DNA from: Antedon mediterranea
Taxonomy: Eukaryota > Echinodermata > Crinoidea > Comatulida > Antedonidae
DNA: 64,000 nucleotides
Assembly: GCF_964355755.1 (NCBI RefSeq)
Contig: NC_092676.1
Location: forward strand, 7,236,288 to 7,300,287
Reading direction: 5' to 3'
Below, piece by piece: positions 34,477 through 46,114 of this stretch. The first letter of the stretch is position 1; each line of letters starts with the position of its first letter. The notes under the pieces were generated by a model. That model was not told the DNA's origin, ran no database searches, and was given only the letters and a program-made list of their open reading frames with translations. A program made the position numbers and the translations under genes.

Positions 34477-37400
34477 TTATAATTCTGTATCAAATTTGTA
34501 CTCATAAGTAATATAGATTCTTCTAATTATAAGCAAAAATATTGCTAAACCAAGGAATATCATTATGACAAGAGATAGTACTCTATTGGAGCCTTGCTGC
34601 TGTTGTCCAACAGGACGAACTGACTCGGTAGCTGGGTTAGCCCCGGTCCGTGCAGTATTCGCCCCTGGCCTACGACGTACAAGTGGGGGATTTGTGGAAG
34701 ACTGCTGGGGGGGAGATGTTGAAGGCAAGGATGTGGCTTGGGTTGTTGGTTGGACATCTGGTGTTGACTGATCCAAAGTTGATGGTGTGGCAACAGATGA
34801 AGAAGTAATTGATGTTGGTGCGGTGGTATTGGATTCACCATCTGGTAAATCTGCAACCCCATCTACAGCACTCTTTACTTCCGATTCTGCCTTTGTTCCG
34901 GGTGTTGATGTCTGTAGATTTGGTTCTTCAGATTTTGTTTTGATTTCCTCTTCAAATTTCTGTTTCTAAAATGACAATAAAAAAACAAATGTTAATGCTA
35001 GCACATTCAAGTATACCATTTGTGTAAAGGGGTGAACATTTCTACTTTTCTAATTATATCTCGCTCTTCAAGGAGAAAGGGCTATTGTTGGTTTATCCAG
35101 GTAAGCTATAGGCATGAAATAGAATATGCAAATTTGTAAGCCTTAACAGTGATAGCATCAAGTTCTAAAGCCTTGTCAAACTTTATGTGACAAAAAAAAG
35201 TGTGATGTACCCAAATATGGTAGTGATATGCCTAAATATGGTAGTGATATGACATCATCATGTCCATATAGGCACATCATATTTTTTGTTATATAAAGTT
35301 TGATAGTGTAGACAGAGCTAAACTAGCTTGACCAAAAAAGTTTGATGTACCCAAATATGGTAGTGATATGCCTAAATATGGTAGTGATATGCCTAAATAT
35401 GGTAGTGATATGCTTAAATATGGTAGTGATATGCCTAAATATGGTAGTGATATGCCTAAATATGGTAGTGATATGCTTAAATATGGTAGTGATATGCTTA
35501 AATATGGTAGTGATATGCTTAAATATGGTAGTGATATGCCTAAATATGGTAGTGATACTGTATGCTTAAATATGGTAGTGATATGACATTATCATGTCCA
35601 TATGTGGACAGAGCTTAACAGTGGCAATAATATCTGGTGTTTACCGTAAGCTGTACTTCAGCCACAACTTTAGCTGCTTCTTGTTGCATCTCTTTTGCCT
35701 TTTCTTGTGAGGTTTCTTCTGGTAAAATATTTTTATTCTTTACTTTACAAACCGGACATTGCCAATCTTTTGACCTAAAGAAAATTTGTTAAAAATGTCA
35801 ATATGGCCTTTCTTAGACGGGTTCGCGCGAATCGAAAGCGTCTGTTTATTTCTATCTCCCAAATCCCTTTTTACGCATGCGTATGAGGCAATTCTTTCAA
35901 TTCGTGCAAACAAATTTGGCTAGTGGAAAAATTGGCCTTTCATTTTCATTTTATTTCACTTCACTAATAATTTAAATAAAATGGAGGAGCCTGCCTAAAT
36001 AAAGCATACAGATACAATGTATTCCAAATAACACTTGACACCCAACATACCTTTTGGCAAGAACTTTCCTTTCTTCTGGAGTGTAGTCAAGCGAGCCAAT
36101 CGCTCCACCCCCATGTGTTGGCATAAAACCCATTATGGCTAATAGAACAGTTCGTACTGAAACAAGAAAGCATTAGATTAATTTTAAGGCTCTTATGATA
36201 GGAATTTTGTGTACATTCTGTAAATTATAAAACCCAATATAATTCGTGTTGAAAATAGTGGCACTTTGGTTTGATGCCCGACATGCTTGCTTAAAAATCC
36301 CATGGTTTTTGGTTCAAATCCTGTCATAATTCCAGGATAGTGCCCACAAAGTGTAACTACTGTACTTAAATCATATACATGTTTAAAATAGTGGCACTGT
36401 AGTTTGGCGCTTAACATGCTTGCTTAAAAATCCTAGGTTCTTGGTTCTAATCCTGCCATAATCCCAGAATAGCACCCACTACAGTGCAACTACTGTACAA
36501 GTCATACTGTACATGTACAAATAGTGGCACTGTAGTTTGGTGCTTAACATGCTTGCTTAAAAATCCTAGGTTCTTGGTTCTAATCCTGTCATAATCCCAG
36601 AATAGCACCCACTACAGTACTACTCTCCCTAAGTCATACATGTTAAAATAGTGGCACTGTGGTTTGGTGCCTGACATGCTTGCTTAAAAATCCTAAGGTC
36701 CTTGGTTCAAATCAAAATAAAATCCAATTACAAAGCCATATGAGAAAGTGAAGCAAAAATATACATACTACTCCATGAAGGTTGCCATGTTTCTGGATGA
36801 TGTCCTGATATTGATAAACATATATTCATTGCTATTTTAAATCGTCCAGTTGGCTGTTGGAAAAAAAACCCAATAATTTGAACATTTATAATGGAATAAT
36901 GGTTTGTAATAAAATACATAAAGATAACAGTTACTTAGCTAGTTACTTAGTTAGCTATAAAAACAGAGTCCTAAAAAACAAACATACTAATAATAATAAT
37001 AATATATATATATATAATAACAAGTTGTAAGCAGGTTTGATCTCCCGGCTCATTGCCCGTATGCACACGCAAACCTTGTGAAATATTTGGAGAAAGCATA
37101 GTTGCACACTATTCTATTACTATGATTCGTCATTTAATATCAGGGCAGTACAAGTGTGCACAGTAACAACTCGGGACATCTTAAAACAAAAAAAGCTCTC
37201 TCATCAGTGTGTTTTTCTCCAAAGATTTCACAGGGGTCCACCTGTAAAAAATACACTATGAATACCTGGCTACAACTTTTTACAAGCATTTTGCAGATGT
37301 GAAAAAACTAAAATTGGCATAAAAACATTTTATATTACAAATTTATAACACATTATATTATATTAATGGGACAACCCTATTAATGGGACACCCGTATGAA

Positions 37401-40400
37401 TTGGGTACCCCTATTAATGGATCACCCCTTTTAATGGAACACCCTATAAAATATAAAATGAATGAAGGCAATTATATTTTTTAACACTATTGCCCACCAT
37501 GAATTGGGCAACCCTATAATGATCACCTCCATTATTAATGGAACACCCCTATTATAAATTCCCTCCTCCCACCCCTATTAATTGTACACCCACTATTAAT
37601 GCCACCCCCCCCCCCCCCCTTATAAAATAAGCAATTATATGTTTTAACACTATTGCCCACCATATTTAGGGGACAGAGTATTGCTATATTGACGAACTTA
37701 TAAACATTAATTAGTCAAACATCTTACTTCAGTATAATTCCATTTTATTCACTGTTTATTGACTTGAAAAATATAATGATAAAACCAGATCATGATTTAA
37801 TGATATTTAATATTCAAACAATCTATACATAAAACATACAGAGTAGACTACCAGTAGATTTTCTGCCAACCACAGCAAATTTCCATAACTATTCATTATT
37901 AATACAGTAATTTATACCATGTCATTTTATTGCAGCAGATAAAACCTTATTGCATTGAATTTGCGCATATTGAAGAACTTACCGTGAGCAGCATAATACT
38001 TGGAGGTTTCATGGGATATTCGGGAGGAAATGTAATTCGTCCGTGATAAACGCCACCTTCATATTCACTTCCTGATGGTCCTCGAAACGTGAAGTGCCAT
38101 TCGAATAGATTATCCTACAAATGTGACGGTAAAGATTTCACTTTTAATCAGAAAATTTAGAGCTGATTTGACATATTAAATAGTAGGCCTGGGTGACAAT
38201 TTGTTTGTTTAGCAAACACAGTGTTATTATACTGTATAATTCTAGACTCTAGATGGAAGGGTGGTTTAATATTCCTTAAAAAAAAACATTTTGGCATACA
38301 TGGCGTGTCATTACTATGTCATATAACTATGTTTGCGCTGGAATCACTATAAACAAAAATTGAATCATCCGCTAATGAATGGCGGAATATATTAAAGACT
38401 AGTAGTTATTTTGTAATGATTTTGTCATTTTTATTATACCATGTATTTGTATATGGTTACTATGGTAGAGCACTTGATGTCCATACATATTGCTATAAAC
38501 AGATGGCATAAACTGCATTTTTCCACCTACTTATCTTTAGGGATGGGTTCAAATCACAGCAATATTAATCAGTGGTTGAAACGTAAACTTGACCCTAAAG
38601 ATAATCGGGCGATAATTCATTTTCGCACCTGTCTTGTATTTCAAGTCCAAATTTGTCACTTGGCTAATTTTATTGTGAATACCACTTCTTAGAATTAGGC
38701 CTCAAAAATACTTTTATGGAGGACAATGACATAAAAAGTAACAAATAAATCCTTTAAATTGATGATTTTACAGTACACTGTTCACATACTTGGCTACCAA
38801 TCTAAGAGTCCTGGGTTCAAGTCCTGTCATATGTCAGGGTTTTTTTCTCATGACAATTTACAACTCCACTCCCAAAGACTTAATAATAAGTCTTTGTTTA
38901 TGTAGAGCATCTTGTGTATATGTTTGTCTTGTGAAATTATTAAATAGTTTATCCATCCTGTAATTGGCGGGTTACTCGCTGTTGGATGAGAATAAAATAA
39001 AATAAAATAAAAAATAAAATAAAATACTCTATGTTGAAGTGGCAGAATGTTTTTGTTTCTATGGAGTAAAAATACAAGGCATGTGTGAAAGGGAACTAGC
39101 ACCACATAACCTAGGTGCGAAAATGTAGTTATCACAAAAATAAAATTCTGTATCCTCACATCTAAAGGGCTAGCATAATACTGTGATGTTGGTTCACTTA
39201 GCTCCTGAGCTTCTTTCATTAGCCTCTTGACAGCTGCAAAAATAAAATAATTATTTATGGATTAGAAAAAATGAATACTAAATAAATTGTTAATGTTATG
39301 TGCACCAGGTGGAAGCATTACATCTTTATAAAGTTTACAAATTATTCATAATTCTGCAAACAACCGATGACATGTTAATAATAATAAATTTATTATAAAT
39401 TATTATTTGATTATTCGGAACAGCAGATTTAAAATTTTTTTAAATGTTTAAAAGCAAGGCTATACAGTAGGTACTGAGTATATTTATTTTATTTTATTTC
39501 AACAATATTGTGAAGTGAGGTCCTTCCAGCCGAAGCTGATTATGAATATGATAGATCATTTATTATTTGACAATAATAATTGATATAATGATTATAAATA
39601 TGGAGTTCAACAATCAAATAAAATAACTACTAGGATTAACAATAAATAATTTAATCATGATGTACTATGTAGTTGTAGGCCTATCCATGGAGGTATAAAA
39701 TAGACCTCCATGGTCTATAACTATATATGCTTCTATTTATTAGGCAAATTGGCTTTTAAATGCTAGGCCAGCTAGATCCCCCGTAAGCCTACCCTTCTAC
39801 TACACTACTACTAGCCTCTCAAGGCTCCGCGCATTCCTCTGCTGAACTTTATACTAACAAGCCAGCTCAATTCTACAAAGGCTAGCTAGGGAGGGCTAGG
39901 CCTAGACCTTAGAATAGTAGAATAGTAGGCTAGTAGGCTAGGCCTTATTTATTAGGGTAGATAGGCTAGCCTACTAGTACTAGGGTGTCAGATGAAATCG
40001 GTCGCGCTTGAAATCGGTCGCGTTTGAAATCGGTCGCGATAAAATCAACTTCCGGTATTTTGTATGGCGCGCCGCTAGAGCTATACTTTTGATTATATCG
40101 GTCGCGTTTGAAATCGGTCGCGTTTGAAATCGGTCGCGCTATTTTGTATGGATCGAGCGGGATGCATGCTAGAGCGGGATATACATTTTTCGTTTATATA
40201 GATTTAATTGATATTTTTAAGGAACTAGATTATTTATGTGGATATTTGTTACTTGGTTAATAAATATTTATTATTAATCATTAATTAATTTTTTTTTTGT
40301 ATTTCACAGGTCTCGGAGAAGGACGGTGTCTTTTCAAAATGTCCATTTCTAAACACGTTTAAATATTATATTAGGCATAATGTTATATTATGCATATAAT

Positions 40401-42147
40401 AATTTACCTCTATTTATATGTACTGTAATTAATATATTATATAGAGAATATACGTTTGTCGTGTCTTTTATTATGCAAACAATTACGTATGGTTTTAGGA
40501 TATTAATAAAATATATAGATAATATGCCGATGATAGATGTGAGAATAATAATGTATGGATAATAAAGGTGGACACAATTCTCAAAGAGGTAATCTGCACT
40601 GATATTTAAACGTTTAGATTTACGAACGGCGTATGAATGCGAGACACTGAGTTGCACTTACTTAATTATTTACATTAAATGATTATTATAAATGAAGAAA
40701 AAAATAAAAAATATTCAAATTAAAATCTATAGTATCGCCGACGTATATACGTATAAATCATACTGTCAAATTATAGAAAAAGTGCTTTATTCGGAATTAT
40801 TATGGATAAGCAAGCCTGTGAGCTACAGCGATTTAATTGCTTTTGCTTATCCTTGCCTCCTTACATTTCCACGTGTCTTGATTTGGTTACCTATGTTTTA
40901 AATGTATTTCGATTTTAAAGGCTAAATAAACTTAATGAATGAACATGATCTCATAATCGCGTCGAGCATCTATAGCTCATTGGATCGTTTCACAAAAACA
41001 CGTGCAGGAGGCCTATAGACCTTTCAAATGTATGGTTATTAGTAATAGACGTCATCTTTACCTCGCCATGGACAACGATCGTACGTGTTTTCTCCATGAT
41101 TTGACATACTACTAGTGCGTGTTTTTTAAAAAGGGGAATCCCCGTCAGCAAAATAACGTATTGTTAGAGGAAACAGCTGCACGATCATAGAAGGCGCATC
41201 TCCAATATGGCTTATTCGGGGGTTTATTTCAGTAACTCGCCTGTTAACCATCCGCATATAATGATCATTTTACTAAAAACTATTTTAAACATTAGAAATA
41301 AAAACATACACGTGATTTGCCTCAACAATAATCATTATACACTTAGAAAATAGAAAATAAAATAAGGTGATCGAATAGTATGTTGTTAACGACATGATAT
41401 AATCAGTCACAGTATGCATAAGTATAAAAATGGATACGCTGGCTTTACGGGCTATATTGTAAAAATTCTTGTTTTTAAATAAATTGTTCTCTTTTACGTA
41501 ATTGTTTGCGTAATAAAAGACACGACAGACGTATATTCTCTATATAATATATTAATTACAGTACATATTAATAGAGGTAAATTATTATATGCCTAATAAA
41601 TATAACATTATGCCTAATATAATATTTAAACGTGTTTAGAAATGGCCATTTTGAAAAGATACAGTCCTTCTCCGAGACCTGTGAAATACAAAAAAAAAAT
41701 TAATTTAATGATTGGTAATAAATATTTATTAACCAAGTAAAAAATATCCACATAAATAATCTAGTTCCTAAAAAATATCAATTAAATATATATAAACGAA
41801 AAATGTATATCCCGTTCTAGCATGCATCCCGCTCGATCCATACAAAATAGCGCGACCGATTTCAAACGCGACCGATTTCAAACGCGACCGATATCATCAA
41901 AAGGATTATAGCTCTAGCGGCGCGCCATACAAAATACCGGAAGTTGATTTTATCGCGACCGATTTCAAACGCGACCGATTTCAGACGCGACCGATTTCAT
42001 CGTAAACCAGTACTAGCCTAGGCCTAGCTGCTGCTAGGCTAGCTAAATTAAGAAAACTAACTTTACGTCTGGCCTATATTTTGCTTTAATTAACCAAATT
42101 CAAGCCTACGCACCTGGACATCTGCTTGAAAATCGCTGTTGAGACAT
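34477..42147 (-). CDS. UBE2J1: ubiquitin-conjugating enzyme E2 J1, ER tail-anchored
   Basis: UBE2J1 (Ubc6-type) passes ubiquitin to ERAD substrates at the ER membrane. Seven minus-strand coding exons: 42114-42147, 39160-39233, 37983-38114, 36769-36853, 36051-36156, 35645-35774 and 34477-34965. All have GT-AG ends and matching phases, giving 350 codons; human has 318 aa. Exon 1 MSQQRFSSRCP joins AVKRLMKEAQELSEPTSQYY; exon 3 DNLFEWHFTFRGP and EYPMKPPSIMLLT; exon 4 NICLSISGHHPETWQPSW with the catalytic cysteine at about residue 92, as in human (C91); exon 5 LLAIMGFMPTHGGGAIGSLD. Exon 7 is a Ser/Thr/Pro/Gln-rich stalk ending in one membrane helix (VLSLVIMIFLGLAIFLLII) and RRIYITYEYKFDTEL. Introns are loaded with SINEs, MITEs and a long-TIR element. 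Confidence 0.95.
35168..35612. mobile_element. two abutting MITE-1 copies, one with a 21-bp minisatellite
   Basis: A normal-sized copy (35168-35322) is followed by one whose core ATATGGTAGTGATATGCCTA is repeated about 11-12 times at 21-bp steps (35353-35585), giving spurious heptapeptide frames (MPKYGSD, CLNMVVI). Lies in UBE2J1 intron 6. Confidence 0.85.
36250..36712 (+). repeat. tandem array of four tRNA-SINE heads
   Basis: Units of about 130 bp start at AATAGTGGCACT near 36254, 36386, 36520 and 36645 (the last truncated after the B box). Each has an A-box-like TAGTTTGGTGCTTAACATGC and a B-box-like GGTTCAAATCC or GGTTCTAATCC. Tandem SINE heads are unusual; copies probably arose by local duplication rather than separate insertions. 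In UBE2J1 intron 4. Confidence 0.8.
37370..37660. repeat. degenerate ATTAATGGGACACCCCT repeats
   Basis: About a dozen loose copies of CTATTAATGGGACACCC-like units plus a C tract near 37605-37618, in UBE2J1 intron 3. Similar phrases occur at 50240-50345. Confidence 0.65.
38775..39035 (+). mobile_element. tRNA-derived SINE, plus orientation, (AAAAT)n tail
   Basis: B-box-like GGGTTCAAGTCC at about 38813, body ACTCCCAAAGACTTAATAAT, GTAGAGCATCTTGTG, GTTTGTCTTGTGAA and a tail of AATAAAATAAAAT repeats (38988-39027). The body is the reverse complement of 17400-17540. Inside UBE2J1 intron 2. Confidence 0.8.
39991..42001. mobile_element. foldback-type element with 500-bp terminal inverted repeats
   Basis: Left arm 39991-40489 and right arm 41497-42001 are inverted copies with only small indels. 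Both tips consist of several 15-16-bp tandem repeats of GAAATCGGTCGCG, a CpG-dense motif, then GGCGCGCCGCTAGAGC and a long AT-rich part. The middle (40490-41496) is unique and has no transposase or any ORF above 90 codons. I found no clear target duplication. It sits in UBE2J1 intron 1, its right tip only about 113 bp from the exon 1 donor. Foldback-like or another long-TIR DNA transposon; family not determined. Confidence 0.85.
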
Positions 42148-42607
42148 TATTTTATTTTAAAGTTATATTTAATGGAAAAATATCCAGACAATCAAGTCTG
42201 CTCCCCGTCCGTGCTTAACTTACTTAATAAAATCGGGTCATCTGACGTGTACATTATAATCTAAAACGGACTTTGATTGGATATTGATGTGATACGTTAC
42301 GTAAAGTAGCCAATGATACTCGGCCTTTATAACTTCATGGCTGATAGGGAAATCCCCATTCAGAAAATAATCATCAACAAAATAAACAGCATGCATATCA
42401 ATATCAGCATACTGTTAAATACAGTGCCATACAAAATTATGAGGAAAAAACATATCACTCCACATGACCATACACATAGGCATACTAAATACTACTACAG
42501 TAGTAGTACTACTACTACTACTAGGCATATATTTGAGAAAACACAACACGATGCTCTTCATGTGTTCTTATATTTTGAAGTTTATAAAAAAATTAGGTCT
42601 GTTTATT

Positions 42608-42645
42608 CAGGGAGTTGTAAAATATATTTATTTTACAACTCCCTG
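42608..42645. repeat. perfect 16-bp hairpin
   Basis: CAGGGAGTTGTAAAAT (42608-42623) pairs without mismatch with ATTTTACAACTCCCTG (42630-42645) around a 6-base loop. No T run makes it a terminator in a eukaryotic setting; could be a transposon footprint or cruciform. Confidence 0.8.
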
Positions 42646-43966
42646 GTTTATTTTATGCATTTTTCAAATTTACAGTACATAACTGAAATTTCTAACAATA
42701 GGTCTAGTAAATCGTTTTACTTTTATAGGCAATATTTATAAATATCATTCTATAATTTTAACACTACGTGTAATTCTTAATTCGCATCATTAATCAAAAT
42801 ATTTTTAACTTTTTGGCGATTTGGATAATAGCAGCAACAGCAGCGACACAACACAACACAGTCGCATAAATTCCAATTACTATGCTACAGTACCCGGATT
42901 GTAGATTAACGTGTGCTTAAACCCGGTCAACCGTATCTAAACAAAACCCATATGCCGCGGCAGATCTTCCATATTATTCTTCTTTTATTCTGTTTTTCAC
43001 AATTTGTATTCAAAGTACACAGGTTATTGTAGAGTTCAAACGCTGACTCTTTATTCTAGGCCCCCGTGTGGTCACAGAATACGAGTTAAGCATATCGGTG
43101 AAATTCCGAGTGCTTTCAAATTGTGTACCTTGATCTTTGTTACACCAGAGTAAACAATAATTGCAACAACGAGTTATATGTACGACGTGGTTTGACCGTA
43201 ATGTTATATAATATTCTAATAGTGGCGTAAGTGTGATTTTTCTTTCGTTTTTGTTTCGAAGTACAAGTTAGACCTGCGTTTACATGGTGTTGAACACTCT
43301 AATTCAATTAAGTTAGTGTTTTGGGAGTTAAACACCACCACGTCTGTTTCGACAGTTTGAACAACGGGTTGCTTTGTATTCATACATCATGAATAACGTG
43401 CGGCCTAGGAGGCCTACTATCTGTTCATAAATTAAACCGTCTAAACACGTAGGCTTGGCTACATCACCATAAGATGCAGAGCGCGTACAAACGACTATCT
43501 TTCATGCTGATTAATAATTAGCATAATAATACACAACGGAAGTACAGTGCAGTTATTTACAAACAAATATACATTGCTTCTGTGCTTCCTATGCATTTTT
43601 AAATTATATACAAATTGTCCATTTGTATACTTTATTGTTAATAATTTACAGTTTTTGCTTAAACAATCTATATTTTATACAGGTGACGTTATTGTGCTGT
43701 TGAAAACGGACGGAAGATAACCTGTTATATCGATTTTAAATCATCTATGAATGTTTTATAATGTAAGTATTGTATAGTTAGAATAATCAGACAAACATTT
43801 TGATCACAGCATAGAGATATTATAGTTCATAATATTATGATCACACTCAGCACGGGTTTTTTTTCCTTGGAATAATAAAGATTTCAGATCCGCCTGTATG
43901 CTATTTGACGATGACTGTTATAGTTTTGAGGAAGTTTGGTAGGCGCCTAACCTTCAATTGCTTTTG

Positions 43967-44003
43967 TGCCACCATAGAGATATATACTATTTCTATGGTG
44001 GCA
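43967..44003. repeat. 12-bp hairpin, 13-base loop
   Basis: TGCCACCATAGA (43967-43978) and TCTATGGTGGCA (43992-44003). Purpose unknown. Confidence 0.7.
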
Positions 44004-45037
44004 TATTCTTTCCTGTTGCCGTATGATAGCCTATTCAGTTTACAAAGTTTAGAGAATTATTATGAATAGGGGCCTATTATTCACTTAGATAAATGGATTT
44101 AGGCCTATTTTACTCCTAATCCGTTCAAGGATAAAACACACTAGGGTGTTCTTATAAGCATTTTCCAGGCGTTAATTTTTATTTTAAACATTGTATTTTA
44201 TTATATTATTATATTTATTTATTTGTCTGGTCAGATGACGCAATAAAAAAAATAAAACTGATATTGCGCGCGCATTACGTAACATCTCAGATTTCGTTTC
44301 AATTGTCTTTATTTTGAGAACGGTGTTAAATAATTCAACTTAAAAGCCTTTTCAATGCGTCAGTATTAATACGATTACCACCTGTTTGCATCTTATGTAT
44401 AGGTAATTTTCTAATCAAAAAGTATTGTTTGTTTCAGCGTCAAGAACGAGTGTATTGTATACAATAACTTGCAGAGAGAAGTAGGCTTCTGACTGAGACG
44501 TTGCGGTAAGTTGCTGGTGGTAGAGTAGCCTAATACAAATAGGCTACCTCTGGCTAACATTATTTCTTTTTGTTGAAATTAAATCATTAACTATGTGACG
44601 GTTTCATTGATCTTTAATTCCTTCTTCCTGGTAGTTTCTGATCGATTCTTTGGGCCCGTTCAAACTTAGGCCTATTTATTTATCCAAGTAATACATTTTG
44701 GTTTGTGCACAGTGATTTTTTATCGCAAGGTAGGCTTACACGTTTACTCCATGAGGTATAAACTAACTAATACCCGGGTAAATATAAGCCTGAACGGTCC
44801 CTATGACTTTTGTCTTCGCTGATATCGTTCTAGTTTCTGTTCACAGTTGCACGTTGCTACGTATTAACCATTATTCTTTATTCATTGTCGTATAACGGTT
44901 CTGTAACATGACAGCACAAATAGAATTAAGTTAACTAACTGCAAAGTAGGGCCTATATGCCGAGTTTGTATACATTCACACGATACAAATAATATCATAT
45001 ATTGTTTACATTTCAGTTGTGATACGGCTTGAGCACG

Positions 45038-46114
45038 ATGTGGACCGTCAGGTTGTTCCGTGATGACCAACTTCCGTCTGTTTTTCACGAACCTTTCATC
45101 AAAACCGGGTACCGAGCTTGTGAGACGAGTCTTTCCGAGTGTTTACGAAGTGCATTGTACGGGACCAACGAAACCTTGAATTTTTGGACGCACTTTCTGC
45201 CAGTGTTTTACTATCTATGGCGTATTTGGCGCATAGGATCCGAACATGACTTCATCAACGATCCATATATGTGGCCCTTGCTGGGCGTACTCATTTGCGT
45301 CTGTTTATATTCGTTGGCTAGTAGCGTAGCTCACCTTTTCAGCTGTCTGTCCGAACGCGCACGCCATGTTTGTTTTTTTATGGATTATTCTTCGATCGGA
45401 ATGTACAGTGTGGCTTGCTCCATTGCCTACAAATGTTACTCGTTTCCTAACAATTTGATAGATACGCCATACTTTAATTCCTACATTCAAATCAGTGTGG
45501 TAAACGCAGTTTTGATGTGCACGTGTGGTGCGTGTGCGTCCCGTTTTATGGATGAGAGTTTATTGCGTCATTTATGTCGTCTCTCGTCGTTCTCGCTCCC
45601 GTTTATAATCTGCAACGTGCCGATAGTTTACCGCGTGTTTGCCTGTCCTGGTGACGATTGCGACGGTACGTCTGTCGCTCTGCTCCGATGGCAGTATCTT
45701 GCAGCGGCCGTCACAGCCTTGATTTTTGCCACTCATTTCCCCGAGAGAATGGCGCCAGGAAGGTTTGACGTATTCTTTCACAGTCATCAGATCTTCCACG
45801 TAGCTACAACCGTATCAAGTAACTTTCACGTGGACGCAATGTTAGCCGATATGAGCCAGCGGCGCGACGTCTTGGAATCGACGGTGGGGATGCCAACCTT
45901 TTGGAATTCTATAGGTTTACTCAGTGCAGTATTCTGTATAAACGCATTGCTCGTGTTGTGTTTCTCAGTCATGATTTATAGTAGCCCAGAACCGGAGCAT
46001 TTTTACAAAATAAAGCACAGTGAAGGTACTGGAAAACGACAAATCGCTAAGAATTACCGCCATCGAGTAGAATGTCGAAACCGGGCTCAGCAAGGAAGCA
46101 ATGTTAAACGGTAA
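45038..46114 (+). CDS. membrane progestin receptor gamma-like, PAQR copy A
   Basis: PAQR-family seven-helix receptor, closest by eye to PAQR5/mPR gamma, a cell-surface steroid receptor class. ATG 45038 starts MWTVRLFRDDQLPSVFHEPF; the frame also opens at TTG 45029, but ATG follows a splice acceptor by about 20 bases and aligns with the paralogues. 358 aa in one coding exon. Family motifs are intact: EPFIKTGYR, TNETLNFWTH, SSVAHLF (Ser/His), FMDYSS (Asp), and HSHQIFH near the last helices, the His/Asp/His set that binds zinc in PAQR proteins. The C-tail is basic (KRQIAKNYRHRVECRNR). The most diverged of three tandem paralogues; about 6 kb from the next. Confidence 0.9.
   Translation: MWTVRLFRDDQLPSVFHEPFIKTGYRACETSLSECLRSALYGTNETLNFWTHFLPVFYYLWRIWRIGSEHDFINDPYMWPLLGVLICVCLYSLASSVAHLFSCLSERARHVCFFMDYSSIGMYSVACSIAYKCYSFPNNLIDTPYFNSYIQISVVNAVLMCTCGACASRFMDESLLRHLCRLSSFSLPFIICNVPIVYRVFACPGDDCDGTSVALLRWQYLAAAVTALIFATHFPERMAPGRFDVFFHSHQIFHVATTVSSNFHVDAMLADMSQRRDVLESTVGMPTFWNSIGLLSAVFCINALLVLCFSVMIYSSPEPEHFYKIKHSEGTGKRQIAKNYRHRVECRNRAQQGSNVKR

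Larger units (their letters stand above)
42148..45037. other. upstream regions of UBE2J1 (-) and PAQR copy A (+)
   Basis: No coding gene. A candidate 5' UTR exon for the PAQR gene lies at 44438-44505 (acceptor TTTGTTTCAG, donor GCG|GTAAGT), followed by the acceptor TTTACATTTCAG at about 45016 just before the start codon. Two hairpins (42608-42645, 43967-44003) are listed separately. Confidence 0.5.

Noticed and set aside
34563-34862. Second 99-codon frame opposite or alongside the UBE2J1 last exon
   Set aside because: Out-of-frame shadow of the Ser/Thr/Pro-rich stalk coding sequence.
35342-35586. Heptapeptide-repeat proteins (MPKYGSD / CLNMVVI)
   Set aside because: They are translations of the expanded MITE-1 core.
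40380-40901. Small frames inside the long-TIR element
   Set aside because: 60-89 codons, no domain, AT-driven composition, and overlapping on both strands.
44882-45088. Minus-strand ORF over the PAQR copy A start
   Set aside because: Shadow of the plus-strand gene, no recognisable product.
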